Assembly: GCF_032362555.1 (NCBI RefSeq)
Contig: NC_083519.1
Span: 9,813,501-9,877,500 of the forward strand
DNA: 64,000 nucleotides
Direction of reading: 5' to 3'
DNA from: Amyelois transitella
Taxonomy: Eukaryota; Arthropoda; Insecta; Lepidoptera; Pyralidae
Both the position numbers and the translations under genes were made by a program. This document shows, one piece after another, positions 39,959-51,000 of this stretch. Positions within the stretch are counted from its first letter, which is position 1; every line of letters starts with the position of its first letter. Under the pieces are notes generated by a model. The model did not search any database, was not told the DNA's origin, and worked only from the letters and a program-made list of their open reading frames with translations.

Positions 39959-40555
39959 ATGTTTTTAATTTTGTAAACAAGATGACTTGCGTTGGAAAAT
40001 GTAATTTAAGAGAAACTGCCATTGACAAGATTTCGCCATTAAGTAGATAACTTTGAGATAAGTAGATTATAGTCATGACGTTAAAATTCCCGAGAAATTT
40101 ATTTTACAAAGCTTCGTGTTTTGAAGAAATTTAACCCACTTCAAAAAAGGAGGATATCGATTGGAGCCGGTTCTCCGTTTACAAAAGTTATTCTGTGAGA
40201 GCCGAATAACAATATATAAAAATTAAATCAGGACATAATTGAAAAGCAATAAACGCATAGCTTCTTAAACAAAATTTTAATAAAATCTATTTGAACAGGA
40301 AGGTAACCTCAATCTTGGTTTATTTTCAATTTCCCGCCAAAAAAATATGACAGGAGGCTAAGTAGGTCTATTAAATCACTGCTGCTTCTAAATGAATATT
40401 TTTTCAGAGATCGTTAACATAATTTACCAGATTTATGTTAATTCGATTATTTACATACCTACCTATTATTAAAGTCGTGTTAGTGGTCGAAAATGTTAAG
40501 ATTTTTATTCTTTTTTTTATTCAAACGCTGTTTTAAATCTACACATATTTTTAAA
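39959..40555. other. Intergenic, nothing recognised
   Basis: AT-rich. No gene or known repeat. Confidence 0.4.
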
Positions 40556-40574
40556 AATTGTTTTTAATTACTTG

Positions 40575-40775
40575 AAATATATAAGAAGTATGCAAAGATT
40601 GTGGCAGGTGGAAAGATGTTGACTGCCTACCCCTCATCCCTTGCGGGGTAGACAGAGCCAACATTCTTGAAAAGACTGATAGACTTTCAGGTTGTTTCAG
40701 GGTTAATGATAGAATTGACATTCAAATAGTGACAGGTTGCTAGACCATCGCCTAAATCAAGAATTCCAAGTGATT
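40575..40775. repeat. LINE C end fused to a reverse family A piece
   Basis: agaagtatgcaaagattgtg and ctgcctacccctc are LINE C sense. At 40628 it changes to atcccttgcggggtagacag and gtgacaggttgctagacc (family A reverse). Confidence 0.7.
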
Positions 40776-41439
40776 TATAATTAGAGACAATATAATTGCT
40801 CGTATTTGCGAAATTACTGGGAAATCTGTTAAGTGGTATTCGGATTTACGTTGACAGACTATCGGCCGAATACTGAAACGTTACTCAAATCTTATACTCA
40901 GTTAAAGGGCTCTTAAATTTAAGCATATCTCAGATTAAAGTAGTATACTCAAAGGCTACTCACATGATTTCAAGGCATACTCAGCTAAGCAGCCATCAAA
41001 TAATTTAAATCATGGTAACATTCACGATGTCTCGTTCTAAGCAACATTTTTGAATGAAGAATATTTACAATGCTACTTAAATGAGTTAAAACAATTAAAG
41101 TTTTATTCGGTACACAAATAAAATAAAATTTCGGTTCGGTTTAAAATCATTATTACTAAATGTTCTGGTATTATTATAAAAAATATCACGAAAGTAAACG
41201 TAAACAATTACGACCAAATTGTCGTAGAATGAAACGTTCTAGCCTAATGACATGATACGTGATGGTGATACTAGAGTGAGCGCGGTATTATTTTTGAAAA
41301 GTTTTTATTATTTACTCTTTACTTATATTATGGAAGAAAAAAGTGAGTATAAACAATAAAATATTAACTGTAAACAAACTACTGTTTCGTTCAATTACAA
41401 ATAAGATTATTGGATGTTTAACTTTATTGTATGCTTTTA

Positions 41440-41660
41440 GATACCAGAATATCATTGAAAATAAGGAAACGAATGCCAGCATGATTTTAAAGAAGCGTGA
41501 AGCTTGGGATTCTGTTTGCCAGCAGTACAATGCTGTTGCTGCAAGCGGCTTCAGAAGTTGGCAACAACTCCTCTCGTTATGAGAACCTCAAACAGAGGTC
41601 TAAAAAGAATATTGCCAAAGTGAATGTAATGTCTCCAATAATGAATAATAAGTGAATGTA
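41440..41660 (+). pseudogene. Myb/SANT-like DNA-binding protein remnant (Harbinger ORF)
   Basis: RYQNIIENKETNASMILKKR, EAWDSVCQQYNAVAASGFRS, then a frameshift near 41580 to ENLKQRSKKNIAKVN, following the layout of Myb/SANT-like domains of Harbinger accessory proteins. A possible short upstream exon begins ATGGAAGAAAAAA at 41332 with a GTGAGT donor. Broken by the frameshift. Confidence 0.65.
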
Positions 41661-41722
41661 ATGTGATGTAAGAGGTAGAAAATTATACTATTTAATGAAG
41701 GTTTTATAAAAAAACACCATGT

Positions 41723-41977
41723 TTAATTAGAAAAATATGTATTGATTATTGTTGTCCTTACAAGAAAATTTTGATTGCCACTTGGCCCTATAGGTTGCGC
41801 TATAAGCTCATCTTCAATATTTGGTAATATAGGTTCTTCTGTCTCTTTGGAAACACGGAACCGGGCACGAAACTCCACATCATCGTATTTTTCAAATGCA
41901 TTTAGCTTTTCTACATTTCGGCAACTCACTGTAGGTCTTTCATGATCAGAAAGAGACGATAGCGATGATAAAGACAT
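41723..41977 (-). pseudogene. Harbinger transposase N-terminal remnant
   Basis: 84 codons starting MSLSSLSSLSDHERP. FEKYDDVEFRARFRVSKETE matches the N-terminal helix of PIF/Harbinger transposases. It stops before the DDE domain. Confidence 0.65.
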
Positions 41978-42417
41978 TTTTTAATGTTTAAGTTTCAATT
42001 TACAAATAAAAGTACAGATTTAGGAGACCTTTCGACCACTCTCAGATCTAGAGACGCTCAAATCAATTTGACAGTTCGTTTGACAGTTAACTACCCTTGA
42101 GTAGCGTTTCAGTATACCAATTTTACACTGAGTGGCGTTTGATCGCAACTTAATTATGGGGTCATTTAAATTTAACACATGCTTATAATTTACGTTTGAG
42201 AATACGAATTTTGTGTTTAAGAGCTACTCAAACATTTAAGTAGCCGTTAAATATTTGAGTAACGTTTCAGTATTCGGGCGTATGAGTCAGTCACCTTTTG
42301 AGAGATCACTCTTGACATGTCAAGACATGTCAAGTGTTATAGCGTCAAAGACCACATTCGTTAACATAAGTAGGTATAATACACTAGCTTTTGTCCTCGG
42401 CTACGGTCATGTTATAC

Positions 42418-42678
42418 ATGCATACATATAGTCACGTCTATATCCCTTACGGGATAGACAGAGCCAACAGTCCCGAAAAGACTGAATGGCGACGTTCAGC
42501 TGCTTGGCTTAATGATGGAATTGAGATCCAAATAGTGACAGGTTGCAAGCACATCGCCTAAAAAAAGGATCGCAATTTTATAAGCCTATCCCATTAGTCG
42601 CCTTTTACGACATCCATGGGAAAGAGATGGAGTGGTCCTATTCTTTTTTTGTATTGGTGCCGGGAACCCCACGGCACT
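42418..42678 (-). repeat. Family A SINE-like element, full length
   Basis: catacatatagtcacgtcta to gccgggaaccccacggcac. Confidence 0.9.
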
Positions 42679-42734
42679 TATTACTTACATAATAGGATAT
42701 TCTTATTTTACCTGCTACAATAGCCCTGGTAATA

Positions 42735-43000
42735 TCCTCATATCTTCTCTATGGGGAGAAGCCCTAAGGCGCCTTTGACTATGATACTGGATGGGATGAG
42801 TCAGGTTTGACACGAAGCGAGAAGTCGCTTCGTGTCTGCCTGACCTACGAAACCGTAAAAAAAATTGGATACAAGGTAACACTTATTGACGTCACATCAC
42901 TTAAATCTAATTATAACTACTACCGCTTACAAAGCGCATGCGTACAAGAAGCGGCGGAACAAACTACACTGCATCATTTTCACCGGACGTCAATTTACAA
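42735..43000. repeat. Fragments of dispersed repeats D and E
   Basis: 42740-42845 (cctttgactatgatactgga, gtcaggtttgacacgaagcg) is related to repeat D. 42875-43000 (tattgacgtcacatcactta, accgcttacaaagcgcatgc) is related to repeat E at 58835-58965, in reverse. Confidence 0.55.
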
Positions 43001-43029
43001 ATATAGATATCTCTTAAATCTGAAAAATA

Positions 43030-43172
43030 TGGTTACACACCTGTCACTATTTGAATTTCAATTCCATCATAAAGCCAAACAGCTGAACGTGGCCTATCAG
43101 TCTTTTCGAGACTGTTGGCTCTGTCTACCCCGCAAGAGATATAGACGTGATTATATGTATGTATGTATCTAC
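43030..43172 (+). repeat. Family A SINE-like element, 3' half
   Basis: acacctgtcactatttgaat to gattatatgtatgtatg. Confidence 0.85.
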
Positions 43173-43589
43173 ACATTGAATTTACTGTGTGGACAGTTTT
43201 CCTTACCATCACGGTAAGAACATCAGTTGTCAGACATATTTGTATGTGGCTACTCAGGATAATATAGCTAGATATTAAATTTCGACAAACAACATAGCGG
43301 AAGTAAAGCATAATTAAGAGTCAGGTTCAAGACAAAGTAGTAATTAGGTTATCATGATAATTAATACCACGTAAACTTCCGAGAAGTGGCCTATTCATCT
43401 GTCAAAAATATAGAAATCCGAATGCTATAAGAATGTACATATAAATGACATAATGTACTTGAAACTATAGGATTACGAGTAATGTGTCGTCATCTTGCAT
43501 CACAGAGAAAGCTCAGATTCGAAATGCTTTTTTCAACAAGAAGTCACAACTATTAGTTGCGAAGTCACATCCTTTAGTACTAACCTAAT
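43173..43589. other. Intergenic, nothing recognised
   Basis: AT-rich without identifiable feature. Confidence 0.4.
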
Positions 43590-43860
43590 CTACATACATA
43601 CATATAGTCACGTCTATATCCCTTGCGGGGTAGACAGAGCCAACAGTCCTGAAGAGACTGACAGGCCACGTTCAGCTTTTTTTTGTGATAGATATTTATG
43701 ATAGAATTGAGATTCAAATAGAGACAGGTTGCTAGCCCATCACCTAAAATTAGTATTCCAAGTTTATAAGCCTATCCCTTAGTCGCCTCTTACTACATCC
43801 ACGGGAAATGAGATGGAGTGGCCCTATTCTTTTTTATATTTTCGGGAACCACACGGCACC
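43590..43860 (-). repeat. Family A SINE-like element, near full length
   Basis: tacatacatatagtcacgtc to cgggaaccacacggcac. A short region near 43677 is replaced by a T-rich run. Confidence 0.87.
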
Positions 43861-44747
43861 TAATCTACATTTTATTATTATCCCTAATTGTATGATCGAA
43901 ACATCTATAAACGCTGCTGAACGGATTTTGTATTCAAGAATTTGTGGAAATTCCCATTGAACGATACTCTCGACAAAAAACTAGTATAAAATATAGTTTT
44001 TATTACAATTATTTTATTTCAAATACACCTACCTACATATTTGATGTTTCTCTGAATTGCACTGACGCGCGTCAAATGGCTCTACGGCGCTACGGGGTTC
44101 AGCCGTCTCGTAGCCGCTACGAAGTTCCGCTACGATCCTCTACGAGAATTCGTAGAACGCGCGTATTGTGGTATAATATTGTTAGTTATTTTAAGAATTG
44201 ATAAAATTTGATTTCTTATTTTTATATTATAAAAATTTTAATATATTTTTTTTAAGTGCAGTACTATGTTGAACATATGTTACCGGAAAAACTTATTGTG
44301 AAACTTTAAAAATTAGAAGTATTAAAGCCGTAAAAGTGAGATTATTTAAAGATAGTGATGTTTAAATAAGTTTAGTTGTTCATCGTGTCGTGTGTCGGAA
44401 TAAAAAGGCATTAATATCAATTTTCGTGGTACTAAAATAAGTAAATGTAAAAATCAGTGTCGAAAGTTTTCTGAAAGTGTAAAATTTACTTATTTACTAA
44501 GTTAAATAAAATGAGGACGATAAAACATATTTTTAATTCACTTAAAATTAAAATACACGATGTGCACATTAGACTTTCATCATTAAATTGTTTCTTGTAT
44601 TTCAAATTCCCAAACGTTTTTAGTGTACATGATTTCTTAAAAAATAACATAAACAAATTGTAAAAAAAATATGAACAAAAAGATATAGTCTGGCGGAAAA
44701 ATGTCAGTTGAGTGTTGAACAATGAACTAACCAAAAAAAAAGAAGTC
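43861..44747 (+). promoter_or_regulatory. Probable promoter and 5' UTR of the GPCR gene
   Basis: Contains the CpG-rich CTACG cluster (44082-44155) and then AT-rich sequence resembling an insect 5' UTR. ATG at 44701 opens a 5-codon upstream ORF. The start site is not determined. Confidence 0.4.
44082..44155. repeat. CTACG/CGTAG motif cluster
   Basis: Seven CTACG or CGTAG motifs in 74 bp (44082, 44090, 44109, 44117, 44130, 44140, 44151), CpG-rich in an AT-rich setting about 0.6 kb upstream of the GPCR start codon. Confidence 0.7.
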
Positions 44748-45008
44748 ATGCTTCGAAATGCGAGTCAAAACGACGAATGGGACGTCAATTCTGTCAAAAC
44801 CATGAACAGCACAGCCGACGTCATCCCCCCCACCGACGCGGTGGTGACGGCGGTGTACAGCGGACTGCTGGTGGTGGGGGCCGCGGGGAACATCGGCGTG
44901 TTCGCGTCGCTGATGCGCTCGCGCAGACGGAAGTCGCGGGTCAATCTGCTCATGACGCATCTCGTTGTCGCTGATATGATGGTCACTTTCATTGTTATTC
45001 CTATGGAG
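44748..45008 (+). CDS. GPCR exon 1 (N-terminus, TM1, TM2)
   Basis: 87 codons from [16 protein letters not shown] to IVIPME. The start is the first ATG in this frame. The donor GTTGGT at 45009 is weak, but the join to exon 2 (ME|IGW) matches the family. Confidence 0.85.
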
Positions 45009-48000
45009 GTTGGTTTACTAAGATTTTATACATTTATACTAATATAGTAAAGCTGAAGAGTTTGTTTGTTTGTTTGAACACGATAATCTCAGGAACTACG
45101 GGTTCGAATTAAAAAAATCATTTTGAGTTGAACCATTTATCGAGGAAGGCTTTAGGCTATACGATAATGATACTATAAAATAATGGACAATGTGAATAAA
45201 ACTGGGAAAATAATTCATCCTTGAGGGCTTCAATGATGCCCAAAATAACTATTCCACGCGGATGATGTCGCGGCCACAGCTAGTACATACATATAATCAC
45301 GTCCACGTCCTTGCGGGGTAGACAGAGCCAACAGTCTTTAAAAGACTGATAGGCCACGTTTATCCGTTTAACTTAATCATAGAATTGAGATTCAAACAGT
45401 GACAGGTTGCTAGTCTGTCGCCTAAAAGAGGAACCCCAAGTTTCTAAGCCTATCCCTTAGTCGCCTTTTACGACATCCATGGGAAAGAAATGGAGTGGTC
45501 CTATTCTTTCTTTTCTAATGGTGGCGGAAACCACACACCTGATCTTGATATTTGAAAAAAGAACTGTATTATATTGTAGGTGGTACCTACTTAATACGCG
45601 CGGACGAAGCTGCGGTTATAAGCTAGTAATTTTATGAATTCTAAAATTCCTATCCCAAACAATGAAATTCCATTAACTGAAATTAACAATAGGGTTGCAA
45701 CAAATATTTTCATTGAAATTGTCGACATTGTGCGTTTCATTCAACTGTTATAATATGACTGTTATTTATTGATCAATTTATTTGCAAAATTAAACTGTGC
45801 CGCAAAAGTGCCGTGTGGTTCCTGGCACGAATACAAAAAAGAATAGAACCACTCCATCTCTTTCCCATGGATGTCGTAAAAGGCGACTAAGGGATAGGCT
45901 TACAAACTTGGGATTCTTTTTTAGGCGATGGGCCAGCAACCTGTCACTATTTGAGTCTTTATTCTATCATTAAGCTAAATAGCTGAACGTGGCCATTCAG
46001 TCTTTTCAAGACTGTTGGCTCTGTCTACCCCGCAAGAGATATAGACGTGACCATATGTATGTATGTATGTTCAATTTACAAAATCGGGGAGCGGTGAGGT
46101 ATATGAATCACTAATAAGGGTATTAGAGACCGTACTATACATAAGCAATGTTATTAATTACGTGATTAACATTAACATTCGTTAATTTATCATACACAAA
46201 CCAAATAAATGACCCTATTTATTATTAAAATTAATAAATAAACGTCCTCCATAATTCGTGTGACGAATGGGTTGAGAAATTAGTTGACATTCGTTTCGGG
46301 GTATATTTTGTAACCGCGCGTCTTTCTCACATCTCACTCGAGTGTTGAGACATCAATGTGCATATTGCGTTGGACATTCGAAGCTTATATCAATTGTAGC
46401 TACTACAATAGTCTTTTAGACTAAGAGGTAGGCTTATAAACTTGAGATTCTTCATTTAGGCGATGGGCTAGCAACCTGTCACTATTTGAATCTCAATTCT
46501 ATCATTAAGCCTAACAGCTGAACGTGGCCTGTCAGTCTGTCAAGACTGCTGGCTCTGTATACCACGCAAGGTATATGGACGTGCTTATATGAATGAATGA
46601 ATGAACAATAATTTCTGTCTTATCAACGAATGTGGATACAGTAGAACTCTGTCATTGCAAAATACTTAGGATAACAGTATGACAATTTTTTTTCGATATT
46701 TTAACCTATTTAACACTTTATTGATAAAACACACAAATGATTTCTCTATTTTCATGAACATAATAAAAATATGTTTGTTTCTTTTAAGTCAAAGATATAT
46801 TATTATACCTATTTAACTTGTTTTGCCGATTCGCAATATGTTATTTATCACGAAGGCATCTAGAAAAATCAGATTTTTAGAAATTCCCGTTAAAGCTAAG
46901 CCCCTGGGAATAGTTTCATTATTTATTTATTAGGTTTTTTCTGCACCTCGGCTTGTGGTACACTAAAATTCTCATTCCACTGTTCTCTTGAGAGTTATGA
47001 GAAAAAAGTGGCTTATTGTCGGACTTCGGATTAATAAATCGGACACGCGATTAATCCGGGAGAGCGTAACTTTTCCGTATTTTAATAAATAAATATACCG
47101 GACAAATAACACAAATTGAGTTAGCCTCGAAGTAATTTCGAAACTTGTGTTATGAGATACTATCTCAACGATACTATATTTATAATAAATACTTATATAG
47201 ATAAACATCCAAGACCCAGACCAATCAGTGAAAGTTCTTTTCTTATCATGCCCTGGCCAGAATTCGAACCCGGGACCTCCGGTGTCACAGACAAGCGTAC
47301 TACCGCTGCGCCACAGAGGCCGTTAATAAATATGTGTTTTACATTCATTATCACAGGTTTAAATTGAAACGCCAGTTTAAAAATAGCCCCCGATCGAATT
47401 TCTAATTAACGTATCCGTCATGTGACTCAATGTGTTCCTGTTGGAGACTATTGGAATTTACACTAATGTAAATTACACTTAAATCTGTTACACCCGTGTC
47501 ACAGATTTCAGTGAACTTGAGCTGAATGAGCACTCTGTGTATTGTATTATATATGGGTAACTTTACACCGCAGACATAGATGCAGTTAGATACGCCTAGT
47601 ATCCAATTTATATGAAAACAAAACACATTTCGCTTTGTCAAGTTTTTATCAAATTTAAGACTTGAATCCAAATTAAAAAAAAGTGATTTTTATATATCAT
47701 CATATATCAGGGTTACCATGATATTAAATACAATCATGTTTCTAAAGGGGGATATTTGCAATATTAGTTACCTCTATATCCCTTGCGGGGTAGACAGAGC
47801 CAACAACTTTGAAAAGACTGATAGGCCACGTTCAGCTTTTTGGCTTGATGATAGAATTGAGTTGAAAGATTTTATTTTTCTCCTTACTGTAAAGTCAGCG
47901 ACTAGTTTACAGTAAGCTGAAACCAGCTCAATTCTTGCTTCTTTTCAAAACAAGGGAAAGGCTTCTACCTCGGTCTTCCTTTGCTAGCTCATCGCCTAAA

Positions 48001-51000
48001 ATGGGCGACGAGCTATCACTATCTCTGAACTAGACTGACAGGTCACGTGTCTGCTGTTATGCTTGATGATAGAATTGAAATTCAAATAGAGACAGGTTGC
48101 TAGCTCATCGCCTAAAAGGAGAATTCCAAGTTTATAAGCCTTTCCCTGAGCTGCCTTTCACGACATCCATGAAAAAAGAGGTGGAGTGGTCCTATTCTTT
48201 TTTATCTCTGAAGGCTATCAAAAATAAATTTATTTAGCTTAACATTAGCTGTCGAGTCGTATCTTTTCTGCCCTTACATGATTAAAATGAAACTAAACAT
48301 GTGATTTTTGGGTGTACTTATATGATTCGTAGTTCAACTAATGGTAACATGGATTTTTCTGCTTCAGCTAAATTTGGCACTACGATACATTCTTATTCCA
48401 ATCAAAGACACCCAACTGATATAAAACGAAACGCATTCAAAAAGAGTTCCGTTGGACTCTTTATTTTCCCACGCGATTTTATCACACGCTAGGGCTAGTC
48501 TACCTTAATACATGTCTATGTTCAACACATTTTCCTTACTCTATTGTCTACAGTCCAGTCACACATATAACGTTACAGTTGGAGTATATTATTTCACATG
48601 ACATTTTACATTATTATAGGCAATTTTCCTGCGACATCGTGCTCAACAAATCTTATTGTTCCCGTTTCAGTGTTTTCCAGAAATATACATACGAGTACAT
48701 GTCAACAACTGTAGCATACAAGCGACCTGTCACTATTTGGATCTCAATTCCATCATTAAGCCGAGCAGCTGAACGTGGCCATTCAGCCTTTTCGAGACTA
48801 TTGGCTCTGTCTACCCCGTAAGGGATATAGACGTGACTATATGTATGTATGTACTTCTTTACGGCGTAGGGCTAGCAACGTAGCACTATTCGAATCTCAA
48901 TTCCACCATCTAGCCAGACAGCTGTACGTGGCTTATCAGTCTTTAAAGATAGTTGGCTCTGTCTACCCCGCAAGGGATATAGACGTGACTTTATGTATAT
49001 AAGCATGAAATATCACCATGACAATATGGCAAAAGAGAGTCTATTGATTACGAAATGTCACATTTTAAGACAAAAGATTAGTATCAAACAAAGGATTTAT
49101 AATCAGAAAAGTCACTTCGTTAGGTAAATTTAAGATACCTAAGGGTTATCAAAATTCACGGTTCGTAAAACAACTATTGTGAACACCGCAAAATGCGATG
49201 TCTGGAGATTAACATGCAAATAAGAGTTTATAAAATTGATAGCTCTAAGCTGGCTTTAAAGTTCCAATCAAATTTGAATACAATAATGTATTAGTGACAA
49301 ATAAATAGTCAATTCACTATTTCTTCATAGATAGATGGAAATTGTACCCTTGTGCCGTTGAAAGGACGTCCTGGTAAAGGGTCAGGTCAAGAGTACCCGA
49401 AACCGCCGAGCTTTCATGAAGACAGTTATGAATGTGGATGAAGCGAAGGAAGTATGCAGAGATCGTGGCAAGTGGAAAGAGGTAGTCTTTGCCTACCCCT
49501 CCGGGAAAGAGGCGTGATTTTATGTATGTATGTATGTGTCGTTTAAAATACCAAATAGTCGAATTAAACGTATCGATAGTTCCTTTTTGATTCGACTGAC
49601 TATGGTGTGGAATGAACTTCCTGCGTCTATATTCCCAGACAAGAACTGTCAGCGAACATTCAAAATTAGAATACATTGGTTTCTCTTGGATATTCATGTA
49701 ATATCTCCGTCTTCATCGTCACTTACCGTCAGGTGAGACGGAAGATAAATGCCTAATCCAATATTTAATACATACATACATATGGTTACGTCTATATCCC
49801 TTGTGGGGTAGACAGAGCCAACAGTCTTGTAAGTCTTGTAAGCCAAAAGACTGATAGGCCACGCTCAGCTATTTAATTTAATGATAGAATTGAGATTCAA
49901 ATAGTGACAGGTTGCTAGCCCGTCGCCTAAAAGAAGAATCCCAAGTTTATAAACCTATCCCTTAGTCGCCTTTTACGACATCCATGGGAAAGAGATGGAG
50001 TGGTCCTATTCTTTTTTGTATTGGTGCCGGGAACCACACGGCACTATTAAATTATATATATATAATGGATTGCCAATTTTAAAAACGATTTATGTACAGA
50101 GTGTACTGAGAGAATAGAATTTGATTAAAAAAAAGAGATTTGAAGAAGTTTGGAAAACGAGTAGTGTTTGTGAAATACATACATATAGACAAACATACAG
50201 GTCGAACTGAGAACAAACCTGTTTTTATGAAGGCGGTTCAAAATTTATTTTCTATCTAGCGTGATTGTCCCGGCAAGTAGACATGACTTGTTCTATCAGC
50301 AGTTACTAATAGAACGAGAGATGTCTCTTTAAATTTCCATAAGTATTTGCATATTTTTTCAACGACAAGTAAATGTAAACAAAAGGCTATTGAACTGTAT
50401 TGATTAATTAAAACCTACAAAGTGTATGTAAACTTGGAATAAATCTTTTTAGGCGATGGGCTAGCAACCTGCCACTATTTGAATCTCAATTCTAACATTA
50501 AACTTAATAGCTGAGCGTGGCCTATCAGTCTTTTCAAGACTGTCGGCTCTGTCTACCCCGCAAGGGATATAGACGTGACCATATGTATGTATGTATGTAA
50601 CTAATAAATAAATAAGACTTACATGGAACTAGTTATAACTAGATATACATACATATCCTGCAGGTTTGATGAACCGAAAGGGAATCGCAAGCCATCGCCC
50701 TCGTTAGTTCGTTCAGGCATAAACAACATTATGTCATCTTAACAGCAGTTTCCTGGAAACCTTTGATGTTACATCTCCGTAACATCATACATACACACAC
50801 ACACATACATACATACAATAACATTGCGATGTAGACAAAGCCTACAGTCTTGAAAACACTGATAGGCCACGTTCAGCTGTTTGGTTTGATAATAGAATTG
50901 AGATTCAAATAGTGAAAGGTTGCTAGCCCATCGCCTAAAGAGGAATCCCAAATTTATAAGCACTTAATCCCCTTTTACGACATCCATGGGAACGAGATGG

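Larger units (their letters stand above)
40863..42280. mobile_element. Harbinger-like DNA transposon, deletion derivative
   Basis: 1418 bp bounded by ~28 bp inverted repeats (CCGAATACTGAAACGTTACT at 40867 and its complement ending at 42276) and flanked by TAT on both sides (40860-40862, 42281-42283). Inside are remains of the two usual Harbinger genes on opposite strands: a Myb/SANT-like DNA-binding protein on + and the N-terminus of a transposase on -. The catalytic domain is absent, so it cannot move by itself. Confidence 0.78.

Noticed and set aside
41343..41582. 79-codon ORF as a host gene
   Set aside because: It lies within the inverted ends of the Harbinger-like element, matches its Myb/SANT-like protein and is frameshifted.
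42807..43217. 136-codon plus-strand ORF
   Set aside because: It runs through repeats D, E and family A without a recognisable domain, so it is taken as chance.
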